64,000 bases of DNA from Gnetum montanum (taxonomy: Eukaryota > Streptophyta > Gnetopsida > Gnetales > Gnetaceae). The stretch lies in assembly GCA_015680685.1 (NCBI GenBank), contig MNCI01008127.1:3526-67525 (forward strand), given 5' to 3'. The notes beneath the pieces were generated by a model. That model made no database searches, was not told where the DNA came from, and saw only the letters and a list, made by a program, of their open reading frames with translations. Both the position numbers and the translations under genes were made by a program. Every line of letters starts with the position of its first letter. The stretch's first letter is position 1. Of the stretch, positions 13,028 through 23,479 are shown in pieces.

Positions 13028-13672
13028 TGTGTCTAAAAAATTCAATTGCTACAAAATTGAAAATCCTAGGTGCAAAATAGTTTTAATCTTGCATCCCAAG
13101 GGCCTTTGAGAAAGAGGATCCAAGACATCCTAGACAGTCTTCCCAATCATTTAGGGAATTGAAAAGTATAAACAAGGATAAATAGATTGCAAAAATAATA
13201 TAGATCCAAAATAAAAAATAATGATGCACAAAATGAAATCATGATAATTTGCATAATAAGCAAACTGTAAATTTTATTATAATAAAAATATTGAAATCGA
13301 AGAGTTTAAAAAGTGTACAAATGATGCCTATATGCATGAGAATTTTTCATTGATGAAGTTCAAAGCCTATTAAAGCTGATATTGTTTGCTCTATATTCAA
13401 CTCCATGATCTAGGTACTATCTAACTTTCAACGCTAAAATTTCTTATAGGTTCTTGCCTAGATATGTAACATTGGTTATAGGAGGATAAGGTTTGTGAAG
13501 GGACTTTGTTGTTAAGGGGGTACTACACTGAGAGAATTTATGCTTAGGTAGTTGGATGTTGCTTCAAAAGGTTTAGACAATCATCAAAGGTCACAAGTTG
13601 TTAGTGTTGTCAAAGGTTCTCATGTTGAAGAATTACCAAAAGCCTTTTTGGATATTAAGAAATGAAAGGGCC
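13028..13672 (-). mobile_element. Truncated LTR (3' half) of the Tat-like family
   Basis: Its reverse complement aligns with 7380-8015, the 3' half of the element A LTR. Shared landmarks: AAAGGCTTTTGGTAATTCTT versus AAAGTCTTTTGGAAATTCTT, GCATCATTTGTACAC versus GAATCATTTGTACAC, and AAACTATTTTGCACCTAGGAT versus AAACTATTCTACACCTAGGAT. It ends in ..TTAGACACA. The LTR 5' half, the polypurine tract and the pol 3' end are absent. Integrase text stops at 13673 and mid-LTR begins, so a deletion or recombination joined them. Confidence 0.75.
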
Positions 13673-14660
13673 TTCCTAGTTTGCTGAGAATTTGTTTATA
13701 GGTTTACGAATAGCCTTGAGGACTAGGTCCCCCTTTTTAATTGGCTATTGATGTAGGTTGTAGTGATGCTTTTTCCATTGCTTGTCCTGGTATTATTTGA
13801 TTTGACTGAGTGTTTAGGCATGATCCTCCTCTATGAAGTTAAGATCAATGATCCTTGACTCACTATTTTGAGTCTAGTCCACAATGTTTGAGAGGATCAT
13901 CCAAAGTGATGGAACCTACATATCAAGAGGTAACATTGCTTCAAATCCATCAACAAGATAGTATGGGGTCTTACCTATAGTTATTTTGCATGTCTTGTGG
14001 TAAGCGCGCAACATGTAGAGGACTTGCTCATGGCATCAGCTCTTGCTACCACTAAGCATCATTTTTAGCAAGTTGATGATGGCCTTGTTTGTTTCCTCTA
14101 CTTGACCATTTTATTGTGGGTAGTATGGTGATGAAAAAGATTTCTTGATACTGAGGTTATCACAAAATGTTTTGGTTTCCATGATACTAAATTTTCGCTT
14201 GTTTTCTGTCAAAATAGTCATGGGAAGACAAAACCTTGTTACTATGTTATCCAAGATAAAGTGGCAAACCCATTGAGATGTTTTCTTTCTTAGAGGAATA
14301 GCCTCCACCCGCTTTGTGAAGCATTCAGTCGTAGTGATGATGAAGTTATGTCCTATCGAAGACATAGGTGTGATGGGTCCTATGATATCTAGTCCCCAAC
14401 ATTGGAATGGCCATGTGATCTATGTAGGATGTAATTCAGTGGATGACACATGTATGAGATTTGCATGGAATTGAGATACATTTCACATCCTAACTTTGGC
14501 AAGGAAATCTCATTCTATGCAAGGCCAGTAGTACCCTAGGCATTTAATTTTTGCTGCCATACCCCTAGGGGCTATGTGTCCTCCACATAGTCCCTCATGG
14601 ACTTTGTTAATAATATTTTGTGCCTCTTCCCCACCAATGAAAGTTAGCTATATCCCATCA
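13673..14660 (-). pseudogene. Element B integrase
   Basis: Minus-strand integrase of the Ty3/gypsy type, among the better preserved in the window. The N-terminal zinc-binding-type region reads VHEGLCGGHIAPRGMAAK and GYYWP (14500-14610), followed by a degraded Cys pair. The core starts with WGLDIIGPITPMSSIG, giving the first Asp near 14390. The second acidic position reads ILTENKRKF where TDNG would be usual, so that Asp is now Glu. The catalytic Glu is kept in GQVEETNKAI near 14090. The C-terminal part reaches LVLKAIRKPINKFSANWEG and is cut at 13673 by the LTR junction. No chromodomain is seen, as in Tat-type elements. Confidence 0.85.
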
Positions 14661-15899
14661 AAGGAGCATTTTCATAAGGTGTTATCTCCTATAAGGACAT
14701 ATTGCTAAGCGCAGTTTTGTATTGCATCCTTTTGAGCAGATGTCAAGCTGTGTGGGGGTTTGCCATGTTGAAGGTATGCTTTGATGTTGGCATACCATTC
14801 TTGGATATCTTTTGCACTTAGAGATGTGATTTTTTCCACTTGCATAATAGGATCTATGCATTCTATTATCAAAGAGGGAAAAATTATGAATAGGTGGAGT
14901 GGCACGTTTAATGCTAACATGGCTAGTGCATCTACTATAGTTTTTTCATTGTGAGGAATGTGTTGGATGTTTAATGTTGTAAACTATTTTAGCAAATTCT
15001 TGGGAAAGTTGCAATAATGTTGCAAATGAGAAGCTTTATAGGCATACACTTTAGTGACCTGGTTGACAACTAATTGTGAGTCACCCCAGACTACCAAATG
15101 TTCGATCTTGAGCTCCTGAGCTACTAAGATGCCACTAAGGAGTCCTTCATACTCAACTACACTGTTTGTACAAAGGAATGTAAAGTGATACGCAAATGGT
15201 CAAATTTCCTTGGAGGGAAACGTAATAACTACAATAGCACTACCACCTTGTGTAGTTAAAGTGCCATCAAAATGTAAACTTGCTTCAAAATAAGATGGTA
15301 CAAGGTTTACTTTATTGATGTGTTCATCCAGGAATTTGGGTTTTGTTATTGCCTGATCATCAACGGGTGAATTTGTGAGCTGTGTGGCTATTTCTTGACC
15401 CTTTTTTGATGATTATGCTACATAATGTAAACTGAATTCTGTCATTATAGCTTTCCATTAGGCTATCCTACTACTCTCATATAAGTTAGTTGTGATAGCC
15501 CAAAGTGTGTTTCTCTTGCATATGATGTTAACTTTGCTATGAAATGGGTAATGTCTCTACTTTTTGAGTGCAAACAATAGGGCAAGACAATATTTTTCTA
15601 CCTCATTGTACTTTTTTGTGTAAGCTATTAATGAATGACTTAAGAAATAGACCAGGATTTTAGACCCGTCATCTCTTTTTTCAGATAGCAATGCTACAAT
15701 AGATGTTTCTGAAGTAGCAAGGTAGATATAGAAAGGCTTATTCCTCTATCGTGGGTAAATAGTTGGGAGATGCAAAAGCTCTTTCTTTAGGTTATCAAAG
15801 GCTTGCTAACATTGATTTGTCCACTCGAAGTTGACCCCCTTCTTAAGTGTTGCATGGGGTGCAACTTGTCTATCAACCTCATGATAAACCTTCTGATCA
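14661..15899 (-). pseudogene. Element B tandem RNases H
   Basis: Two RNase H-like domains in series on the minus strand. The first (about 15430-15880) reads FEWTNQCQQAFDNLKKELL, FYIYLATSETSIVALLSEK and EVEKYCLALLFALKK, the usual gypsy RNase H. The second (about 15000-15300) reads SLHFDG, CTNSVVEYEGLLSGILVAQE and VVWGDSQLVVNQVTKVYAY, which is the RVT_3 (archaeal-like) type; its DG, E and D positions are still recognisable. A linker (LAMLALNVPLHLF to QKDAIQNCA) leads to the integrase. The extra RNase H is the main reason to place this family in the Tat/Ogre lineage. Only a few stops interrupt it. Confidence 0.85.
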
Positions 15900-17095
15900 A
15901 CTATACTCTACCTTGCAACCCATGCAGCTCTTTAAGGTTTATAAACATGATAAGTTGATGATGGCCCTTACTTTATTAGGGTCCACTTGTATCCCTATTT
16001 TTGACATTACAAAGCCTAGCATGCATCCAATTTTAACTCCAAAAACACATTTCTTAGGGTTGAGGCATAGGTCATGCCTATGACAACATTGGAGAACTAT
16101 ATTGAGATCATTGGGATGATCGATAGCTTCCTTAGACTTGATTTCTATGTCATCCATGTAATCATTCAATCTCTTCAAGAGGTAGTCACTAAAAATGTAT
16201 GTCATTGCTCATTGGTAGGTTTCCCCAACATTTTTCAGTTTGAAGGGCATCCTTGTGTAATAAAAGGTTCCCCAAGGGGTCATGAACATGATTTCCAATT
16301 GATGCTCTAGGTTTATATAGATCTAATTATAGCCTAAAAGCCCATCCATGAAGGATAGTAAGGCATGACCAGCTATAGTGTCAATAAGATCATCGATACT
16401 TGGCAATGGAAAGTCATCTTTAATCAATGCATTGTTTAGGTCTTGAAAATCTATACAAATTCATATACCTCCCATTTTCTTAGAAACTACAACGATGTTT
16501 GATACCCATTCTGAGTAATCAACCACCTAGATGAAACCAACTTGATAAAGCTTGGTGATTTCATTGCGTATAGCTAGTGCAATCTTCGATTTGATTTTGC
16601 CAGCCTTTTGCTTGATTGCCTTGACACACAAATATAGAATAATGTTATGTTGTATGAGCCATGGGTCCAAGCCTGGCATGTCATCATATGACCATGCAAA
16701 CACTTTAACATTGTCATGGAGAACCTTCGAGATGTTTTGGTGTACCTATGGATGTAATAGAGAGCTAACTTTCANATCGAGATGTTTTTGTGTACCTATG
16801 GATGTAATAGAGAGCTAACTTTCAAGGTTTTTGCTTCACCTCTAGGGATAGTTATAGGGATTTCTATAAGAGGATCCTCAATCACATCCTTCGCCTCTAA
16901 GTCTAAGACTTGGATGAGATGTTCAGGCCAGTCTAGGGATGTTTTGAGGGATGCTATAGTGTCATGAGAGGATAACTCAAAGTCTACCAATTCTGAATTC
17001 AAGCATCTTGTAAATCTACCCTAGGGACCCATTAAGGTCAAAGGCGAACAAAGATCACCATGCATAGTCATTTTTTCTATTGGACCTGTCATAAT
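15900..17095 (-). pseudogene. Element B reverse transcriptase
   Basis: Minus-strand RT. From the N-terminus: an entry segment beginning MTMHGDLCSPLTLMGP (about 17071), LNSELVDFELSSHDTIASL, EWVSNIVVVSKKMGGI near 16500, DFPLPSIDDLIDTIAGHA with SFMDG (16350-16430), MTPWGTFYYTRMPF (about 16250), and the catalytic box YMDD at 16149-16160. CLNPKKCVFGVKIGCMLGF and VDPNKVRAI follow. Most of the domain reads through with few stops, so this is one of the least damaged copies. The true reading frame is disturbed at 16727-16824 by an assembly duplication. Upstream of the first Met, the sense strand reads TTATTTGCTTATTATGACAG then GT, resembling a 3' splice site. Confidence 0.88.
16727..16824. other. Probable assembly join with duplicated 48 bases
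   Basis: Bases 16727-16774 and 16777-16824 are the same 48-base text with one mismatch, separated by a single N at 16775 and one A. In the RT of element B this inserts an in-frame-breaking duplicate of the DFELSSHD-proximal segment. Two overlapping contig ends left unmerged explain it better than a biological duplication. Confidence 0.8.
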
Positions 17096-17171
17096 AAGCA
17101 AATAAACCAAGTCAATTGATACCTGTTTGAAGCAACACCATGTAAAGAATATATGTAAGGTAGTAATGCAA

Positions 17172-17640
17172 CATAAAATAATTGCTAATTTAAGGTCTTA
17201 GTGGACCACCATTATGTAAAACTTATAAATTAAAATTGCTAGTTTAAGGTCTTAGTGGACTGGCATTGTGTAAAATTTGTAAATTGAAATTGCCAGTTTA
17301 ATGTCTTAGCAGACCGTAACCATGTAATATCGTGAGATGAATGTTAAAGTTGCTAGTTTAAGGTCATGCTAGGCTATTAATAGGTTTAAAATGTAGAGGA
17401 AGTTAAGGTTTCTAGTTTAAGGTTATAGCAGACCATAAGAATGTGAAGTTTTTTCTAAGATGTAAAGTGAATGCTAAAACTACTAGTTTAAGGTCATGGC
17501 GGAACAACACTAGGCTAAACCATAAGCTAAAATTGCCAGTTTAAGGTCATGGCTGATTGTCATTGGGTTTTATTGTAGGTTAACATTGCTAGTTTAAGAT
17601 CTTTGCAGAAAATGGATAGGTTTTAAATTTGTAAACATAG
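17172..17640 (-). repeat. GACCTTAAACTAGC array, RT side of the spacer (element B)
   Basis: Eight degenerate units, each with a core reading ATTGCTAGTTTAAGGTCTTAG on the + strand. Cores begin near 17181, 17234, 17289, 17349, 17405, 17478, 17531 and 17583, so units are 51-74 bases long. Only the core is conserved; the remaining 30-45 bases of each unit drift. It lies immediately upstream of the RT in element orientation. Related arrays occur at 22950-23245, 30840-31245, 36890-37155 and 50555-50735. Confidence 0.8.
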
Positions 17641-19399
17641 GGTGAAAATTTTGGTGGATCCACTTACTACACTATCAATGGATGATACACTACAGTGGGA
17701 CTATGCTACAGTAGTGCTACACTGTAGGGGTATCTCGCATTACTCAGTACATGACAATAATAAGTGTTTTATTGCATCAGCTATAAAAATGGGATTACCC
17801 AATGGTAAACTTATCATTTTCATTGTCAGAGCCCACAATCATAGCATAGCACAGTCAAACAAATAGAGACAACATAACAAGCATAGCATAGTAGTTGGTA
17901 TGACTAATTTGGGACCAAGGCAATCACATGCAAAAGTGAATGTAGGAATTGAGGACTTGCCAAGGTGGACAAAGTGAGGGACACTTTGGGATGCCTCTCC
18001 AAAATGCACGTTGAGGAGCGATAGGAGGCTCCATTTGCTCAGTAAGACACGATGCTACCCTCATTTTTAGCATGTGATGTATCAGGTTATATTGCCATTG
18101 CCATTCCTATTTTGGCCATCACAGCTATTATTTCTATAATTTTTGTCATTTGTTTTGCTACCTTTTTGGCTATTGCATTGTGGTCATGGCCACATTGGCC
18201 ATAGAGGCCATACGGTTGCTATGCTATGGGTGTGCATGGTACTACCCTAGCCTCCATTGTTAAGGATGGTTACTATGCTATCATAGGCATTTGGGTAGTT
18301 CTGGGCTACATAGCACACACTCAACATAGCGTATGATCCTTAGAAGGGATTCTTTCTTTGCAAAGGTTTAGGGTAGCGTAACGCAGGCTTGGTGTAGTGT
18401 AGCATGAGCAAAGGGAGGCTTTATTATGTTTGTGTTTTGCTTGGTCCTATTTCATTGGGTAGGACTAGGAAAATAAGAATTCCATGAGTTCTTTGTTGTT
18501 TGTATGGTGAGACTATTACATTTTTGTTGTTGTTATGCTACACTGTTATATTGATAGGTTCATTAGGCCATTAAGCTAGCAAATCATTATGGTGCTATGC
18601 TATTAAACATGTAATGCTACTACACTGTCAAATTCACCATGTTGCTAAATTTTCTATGGTGCAACACTTGTTACAGTGTTCTACCCGTTACATTGTTACA
18701 TGTCTAATACATGCTGTATTGTCACACTTGGTACATCGTTGCATCCATTGTACTTGTCCCATTGCTACACTAGACGGAGTGCAGCCTTCCTGCTATGCTA
18801 CATGTAACACAACTATCACCTTTGTGTGAAATTTAATTACTATGCTACGCCATACAAGGTATTTCTACTATGCTATGCTATGCAGCACATCACTGTTAAG
18901 CTGCAGGGTGCACCCGCTACGCTACTTTACGAGGGAAATAGTTGCTACACTATGCTATGTATGACACTTTGCTATGCTACATGCAATGTTTAACTTTATT
19001 TTATTAGAGATGTATTTTTTCATGCCTAAGTGATACTTGTAAATAGAGGGTCATGCTACACTACATCAGTAATCATCACCTGAAGACAGTGCTAACATTT
19101 GGTGCTTTGACATGTAGGGTCATGTTGAAACCCATTTTGATCATCCTTGAGCTTGTAGGAGTCTTGTGTTGCCTTAATCAACCTCTGGTCAATGTCCCTC
19201 CTCCCCATGAATGGGTGGAACAATAGGTAATCTAGTTCTGGGAGGGTGCAGAGGACTTCCTAGAGTTCCTCCTCTGCCATTTATGTGTGATCATGTGGTG
19301 ACACTTATCGGTTGAAATAACCACTATACTTATAGAAACATTGTTGCATGGGGAAAATCAGGGCATTCTAAAGTTCATGGATGATGGGTTGATTAGGAG
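17641..19399 (+). other. Spacer with hairpin words upstream of the antisense gene
   Basis: No gag-pol coding. 18200-19070 is dense in GCTATGCTAC, GCTACACT and CATAGCATAG words, the same vocabulary as the hairpins in the B and C LTRs. 19110-19399 is a mixed region before the first recognised exon of the antisense gene. A frame reading PLVNVPPPHEWVEQ near 19190 might be a further 5' exon, but it is too broken to assign. Any promoter of the antisense gene would have to lie here. Confidence 0.5.
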
Positions 19400-19567
19400 T
19401 GAAGGGGAAAAAGGTTTAGGCTAATACCCAAGGGGCTTGAGGCACCTAAGTTGGATCTAGGACATGCCCAAATACAAATGCTACCATTTATACAACACGC
19501 TATACATTGCCCGTTACATGGGCACCTATTTTTAGAACCCACTTGGAACCATTTACTATGCCGAAAG

Positions 19568-19618
19568 GTGAGTCTTGTGAAGGTATTTTAACATGTTATA
19601 TAATTTTCCTTGTCTTAG
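19568..19618 (+). other. Putative intron 1 of the antisense gene
   Basis: GAAAG then GTGAGTCTTG at the donor; TTTTCCTTGTCTTAG at the acceptor. Both flanking exons are open in the same frame and the intron is phase 0. At 51 bases it is below the usual plant minimum, so it may have lost internal sequence. Confidence 0.5.
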
Positions 19619-19964
19619 TCAAAAATGCTTACCGTATTCTTGCATGTTGCCAGGTTTTACATTGATAAGAATGGTCTTCACGGTAACACAGATACCTTGG
19701 CATTGGCTCAAACGGTGTTGCAAGAGTTCTCCTCTACTGGGAATGTGTGTGATGGTGTTATAGAACAACTTGGGCATGATTTTAAAGCCTATCCAACTAG
19801 GTATTCCAAATTCTATGGAAAATGTAAGGAAGTTGGTTGGTTGGATAATGAATGGGCATCACGCCAACCACTCACCATCGAAGACATTCTAGTGGAACTT
19901 CCACCATTTCCTACATCATTTAAACTTGGTATTTTAAAGCATGCATTTGTTGTTATGTGTTCAA

Positions 19965-20019
19965 GTGATAATGTGCTTTCACTTTTGCTAAATTTTTTGT
20001 TTGTTACTAACTGTTGCAG
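19965..20019 (+). other. Putative intron 2 of the antisense gene
   Basis: The acceptor side is textbook: TACTAAC at 20005-20011, then CTGTTGCAG ending at 20019. The downstream frame differs from the upstream one, so a splice is needed. GT at 19965 (CAA then GTGATA) or at 19959 would restore the frame; both give a short intron of 55-61 bases, so the donor is uncertain. Confidence 0.5.
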
Positions 20020-21248
20020 TAGCGAGGGAATCCAAAGAGGTCATAGTTATTACCTTTGGACATGACGAGACCAAGCTCTTCTTTAGGTATGGAGAGGTGG
20101 AGGAGACTCAATGTTGGCTTTGCAATGGGGTCCTAGTGATCCTTTTTTACAACATTCAAGAGTCTAGGCTCATGGATTTATTTTTGGTAGTAAATGTAAG
20201 TGTCTTGGCTGCAAAAATGCTTTCCCTGGCTGATTCCTTCTCCAAGAAGGCTGACCGCTTCTGCACATGTGTTCACAATGTGTGGGTGGTGTTCAAAATT
20301 AACGACCAACTATTTATAGATCTTTTTGGTGTCCCTTCTACTGGGCTCCCTATAGGAGAAAAATCTAAGAAAGATGTAAACCACAAAGGGGATATCGATG
20401 AATGGCTAGGAATGAGCAAGGACCAAAAGGGGATTTACATCCACAAGGTCAAGCTAGCAGTGGCTGAAACAGTTTACCATATCTTTTGTGCCTATGCTTT
20501 CTCTAAGCTACTCTCCCAAGGAAAAATCTTTGGAGTGTAGCAGGCTTAGATAATGATGGAGGACATTAAGGAAGGGACTCATTATAACTAGGCCACATAA
20601 CTTTTAGAAGGCTTGCATGCTGAAATGGTCAAACTTCATAAGAATTTTGAGTCCCATTTCAACATGCATTACACCTTCTTCATAGATTACCTACAACACT
20701 TTCTGGAATTCCTGATGGTCTATGAAAATGGCACCTGGATATAATAGGATTGTAACCAAATATCGAAGCCATGGATTTGCCAGGTTTTCCATACCACCTA
20801 ATTCCAAGACCCCCAAGAAGCTATTAGGGAATCACTTTTAATAATGTCGAGGGATCAAGCACCACGACCCTTTCATGCCTGGGATAGTTTGGAATAGGTG
20901 CCTCCTATTAACATAGGAAATGTGTTAAGTGGAACATGCCTTATTGTAAAAATTGTGAAAACTAGGTTGCAATGTAAGAAGTCTCATCCTGCAAAAGAAC
21001 CTCCCAGTGCAAATGAGGAGAGTGGAAAAAATCTATGAATCAAAGTCCACAGAGTGAAGCTCCTAGTTGATAAGTGTATTTAATTATTTTCTGAGCGTAG
21101 CACCTTGCTATGTTGTGCTACATTGTGCAGCATCACAGATTGTAGCACTTATTTCAAGTTGGAGTATCCTGCTTAGTGTGATTATCTTTTATTAGAAGAA
21201 GAAGAGGTTCTAGCCCTTGGAGTAGGGGCTCTTGTTGAATAGGAGGAA

Positions 21249-21301
21249 GAGGCCCCAACCATAGAAGAAGAGGCCCCTACAATGGAGGAAGAGGCCCCTT
21301 T
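21249..21301 (+). repeat. 21-base coding repeat (Glu-rich)
   Basis: GAGGCCCC recurs at 21249, 21270 and 21291, exactly 21 bases apart. It encodes a seven-residue unit read as EEAPTIE then EEAPTME in the antisense gene. Confidence 0.75.
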
Positions 21302-21483
21302 TGATGACCTTTTTGTAGAATGTCATTGAGTAGCCAAAGGGCAAATGATTGTTGAGGATGCTACTACATTTTTGGGTCAACTAGAAGGAGAGGGCTTGCA
21401 ATTTAATGCTAGTGAGTTTTATTGCTTTCTTGAAAGTGTGTCGATGGGTGATCCCCCTGCTATTACCCCTGAAGGTTTGATGG

Positions 21484-21566
21484 GTAGGAGCTTTACATTT
21501 TTTTTGTGTTGTTCATTAGCTTCATTGTTGTCCTTTTCATATTGGTTAACATGTTTTATTATGTAG
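21484..21566 (+). other. Putative intron in the antisense gene, shared with element C
   Basis: Donor ATGG then GTAGGAGC; acceptor TTTTATTATGTAG. Length 83 bases. The exon before ends with one base of a codon and the exon after begins with two, so the frame is restored. Element C keeps the same acceptor, TTTATTATGTAG, ending at 35520, behind a long pyrimidine tract. Confidence 0.65.
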
Positions 21567-21707
21567 TGGACACCACTATTGATGCCCTTAATCCTTCTTC
21601 CTCTATCTTTCTCCAACCCTGGAATGAGACCATCAATAAATTCACTTTTATGGAGGGGATGGTTGATGACATGATTGATTGCATAAGGTAGATTGATCTT
21701 GAGATAG

Positions 21708-21796
21708 GTGTGTTGCAGTTGTTACGCTAGGCTCTCTATGTTGTTGCATTTTTGCTATGTCTCTGTGACTAACACTCTTCCATGTGTGATTTGCAG
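21708..21796 (+). other. Putative intron in the antisense gene, shared with element C
   Basis: Donor GAGATAG then GTGTGTTGC; branch-like GACTAACACT; acceptor GTGTGATTTGCAG. Length 89 bases. The phase matches across the junction. Element C has the equivalent at 35665-35750 with the same donor GAGATAG/GTG and the same GACTAACA branch word. Confidence 0.7.
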
Positions 21797-22617
21797 CCTC
21801 TCATCTCAAGTGGGATCCTAGGAAAGCCGCTGTGGTTGACACTATACCTGAACTTCTGCTAGAGGTAGCTGAGGTACCTCATCACATATATGATGAAATA
21901 ATTAAATGTGCATTGTACTTGGCATGCTCCTTATGGGAGTGTAGACATGTGAATGAGGATCTCTGGAAGAGGGTACAGAAACATGAGAAAGAGAAGGTTA
22001 CCCTAATCGCTCAGTTGGGGGACCTCGAATCTAGGAATAAATTTCTATTGGCCCATGACACCCACGATGGTAATTGGCATGTAACCATCATTGATTATGC
22101 AAGATATTGGATAGCTGTATGAAGTAAAAATGAGGCAACTCATGAGATTATTGAACAACACATGTAGATGGACTTTCTAGCATAGAAGAACTAGGACTAG
22201 AAGGATTATAGCGCAAAGTTTTATGAGTGGGGATAGGCACAAAAGAACCCTAAACATATGTATAGGATGGAATATTCTTCCTATCGTAAGTAATATCGAG
22301 ATGTTTCTATTGAGTTACATACCCATAGGCTATTTCTTAACGTCATTACCACTTTTGGTACCTATGAGAATTTCATGCAACAGGTAGAAGTTAGTGTGTC
22401 TTCAAAAAGGAAAATGACTTTACTTACCGAGGAGACCACCACTACCACCTTATCCCTAGGGTCACCCAAATGGATAGCTATAGACAAAGGTAAAGTTGTA
22501 GCAAGAGCTGATTTGGGAGAGGGGAATTCGACCAACCTCACTAAGGAGGAGATTTTGCAACATCTTGCAACTGGCATGGATTGAATACCCTCCAAAATGG
22601 ATGTGGGGCCATCTTGG

Positions 22618-22706
22618 GTTAGTTAGTTTTTATTTGTGTCATAATTTATTTTATAAGAGCCTTTGTTGTAGTTTTGATTCACTATTTTATTTTCTACCTT
22701 ATGCAA
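22618..22706 (+). other. Putative last intron of the antisense gene, acceptor lost
   Basis: Donor TTGG then GTTAGTTAG. The acceptor aligns with TTATGTAG of element C (36655-36662) but reads TTATGCAA, so the AG is mutated. Phase 0. Confidence 0.55.
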
Positions 22707-22769
22707 GACCCAAATGGAGATTTAGGACCCAGTGGGATAGGAGACAATGATGGTAACAAAGGCCTATAG

Positions 22770-22949
22770 TGTGGCAGTGCAAGATTTTTATTTTTATTTT
22801 TGAATTAAAAATTTTTGTAAACATTATTGACTAACATTAAATGAAGAATATGATGCGAAGTAATTTATTTCACTTTGGTTAATGTGTTATATTTATTTTT
22901 ATTCTTTGTTTTTATTTTTTATCTTTCTAGGCTTCTTGAGAGCTTCTCG
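22770..22949. other. T-rich stretch after the antisense gene
   Basis: Low-complexity T-rich DNA with TTTTTATTTTT runs between the antisense gene stop and the PR-side array. It would be the antisense gene's 3' flank. No clear poly(A) signal assigned. Confidence 0.35.
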
Positions 22950-23245
22950 TTTTATTTTAGGCCATTTTGGGTTGTCATTAGTTTTAGGACATTTTAGGCC
23001 ATAGAAATAGTTTAAGGCCATTTGGGCCATAGAAATAGTTTAAGGTTATTTCAGGTCATTGCTTAATGTTAAAAGTTTTCTTTTTTTTTTGAGAAGTAGA
23101 GTTGCTAGTTTTACGCCTTAGCAAGCTGCGATGATAATTTAAGGTCATTCTAGGCCATTGCTGGTTTTAGGCCATTTTGGGCCATTGCTAGTTTTAGGCC
23201 ATTTCGGGCCTTTGCTAGTTTTAGGCCATTTTGGGCCTTATGTAA
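22950..23245 (-). repeat. GGCC-type TAGTTTAAGGCC array, PR side of the spacer (element B)
   Basis: Units of about 27-40 bases on the + strand built on TAGTTTTAGGCCATTTTGGG. At least eight copies, the last four nearly regular. They share the TAGTTTAAGG core with the RT-side array but carry an added GGCCATTTTGGGCCATT part. Element C has the same subtype at the same place (36890-37155). Confidence 0.75.
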
Positions 23246-23479
23246 GGTATTGGTAACAAGGGTAATGCAGCAAGCAAGCTCAACATAAAATGCAAATCAG
23301 CAAATAGTAGACTTATTATAAATAGTGAATTTATTATGAAATGTAAATGATGCAAACAGTGAACTTAATGTGGGAAATGTAAATTACGCAAGCAAGGAAA
23401 TTAATGTAAAAATGCAAATAGAGTGAACCAAATGCAAACACATGAATTATGTACACAAAAAAATAAATGTAAAACATAA

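Larger units (their letters stand above)
19400..22769 (+). pseudogene. Antisense multi-exon gene in element B, between PR and RT
   Basis: Unknown gene on the strand opposite to gag-pol. Recognised exons: 19400-19567 (GLEAPKLDLGHAQ), 19619 to about 19964 (SKMLTVFLHVARFYIDKNG to LGILKHAF), 20020 to about 21060 (SKEVIVITFGHDETKLFFRY; FKINDQLFIDLFGVPSTG), about 21190-21483 (Glu-rich repeat, then FLGQLEGEGLQFNASEFYC), 21567-21707 (TIDALNPSSSIFLQPWNE; VDDMIDCI), 21797-22617 (PELLLEVAEVPHHIYDE; WECRHVNEDLWKRVQKHEKE, coiled-coil-like), and 22707-22769 with a TAG stop. Reading phases agree across the introns. A dozen or so stops and one lost splice acceptor make it a pseudogene. The part around FKINDQLFIDLFGVPSTGLP faintly recalls plant mobile-domain proteins of transposon origin, but I cannot claim homology. 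C-terminal exons recur in element C at 35521-36725. Confidence 0.65.

Noticed and set aside
17172-17640. Regularly spaced repeat considered as a CRISPR array
   Set aside because: Units are degenerate and variable in length, filler is not spacer-like, the DNA is plant-type and part of a retrotransposon.
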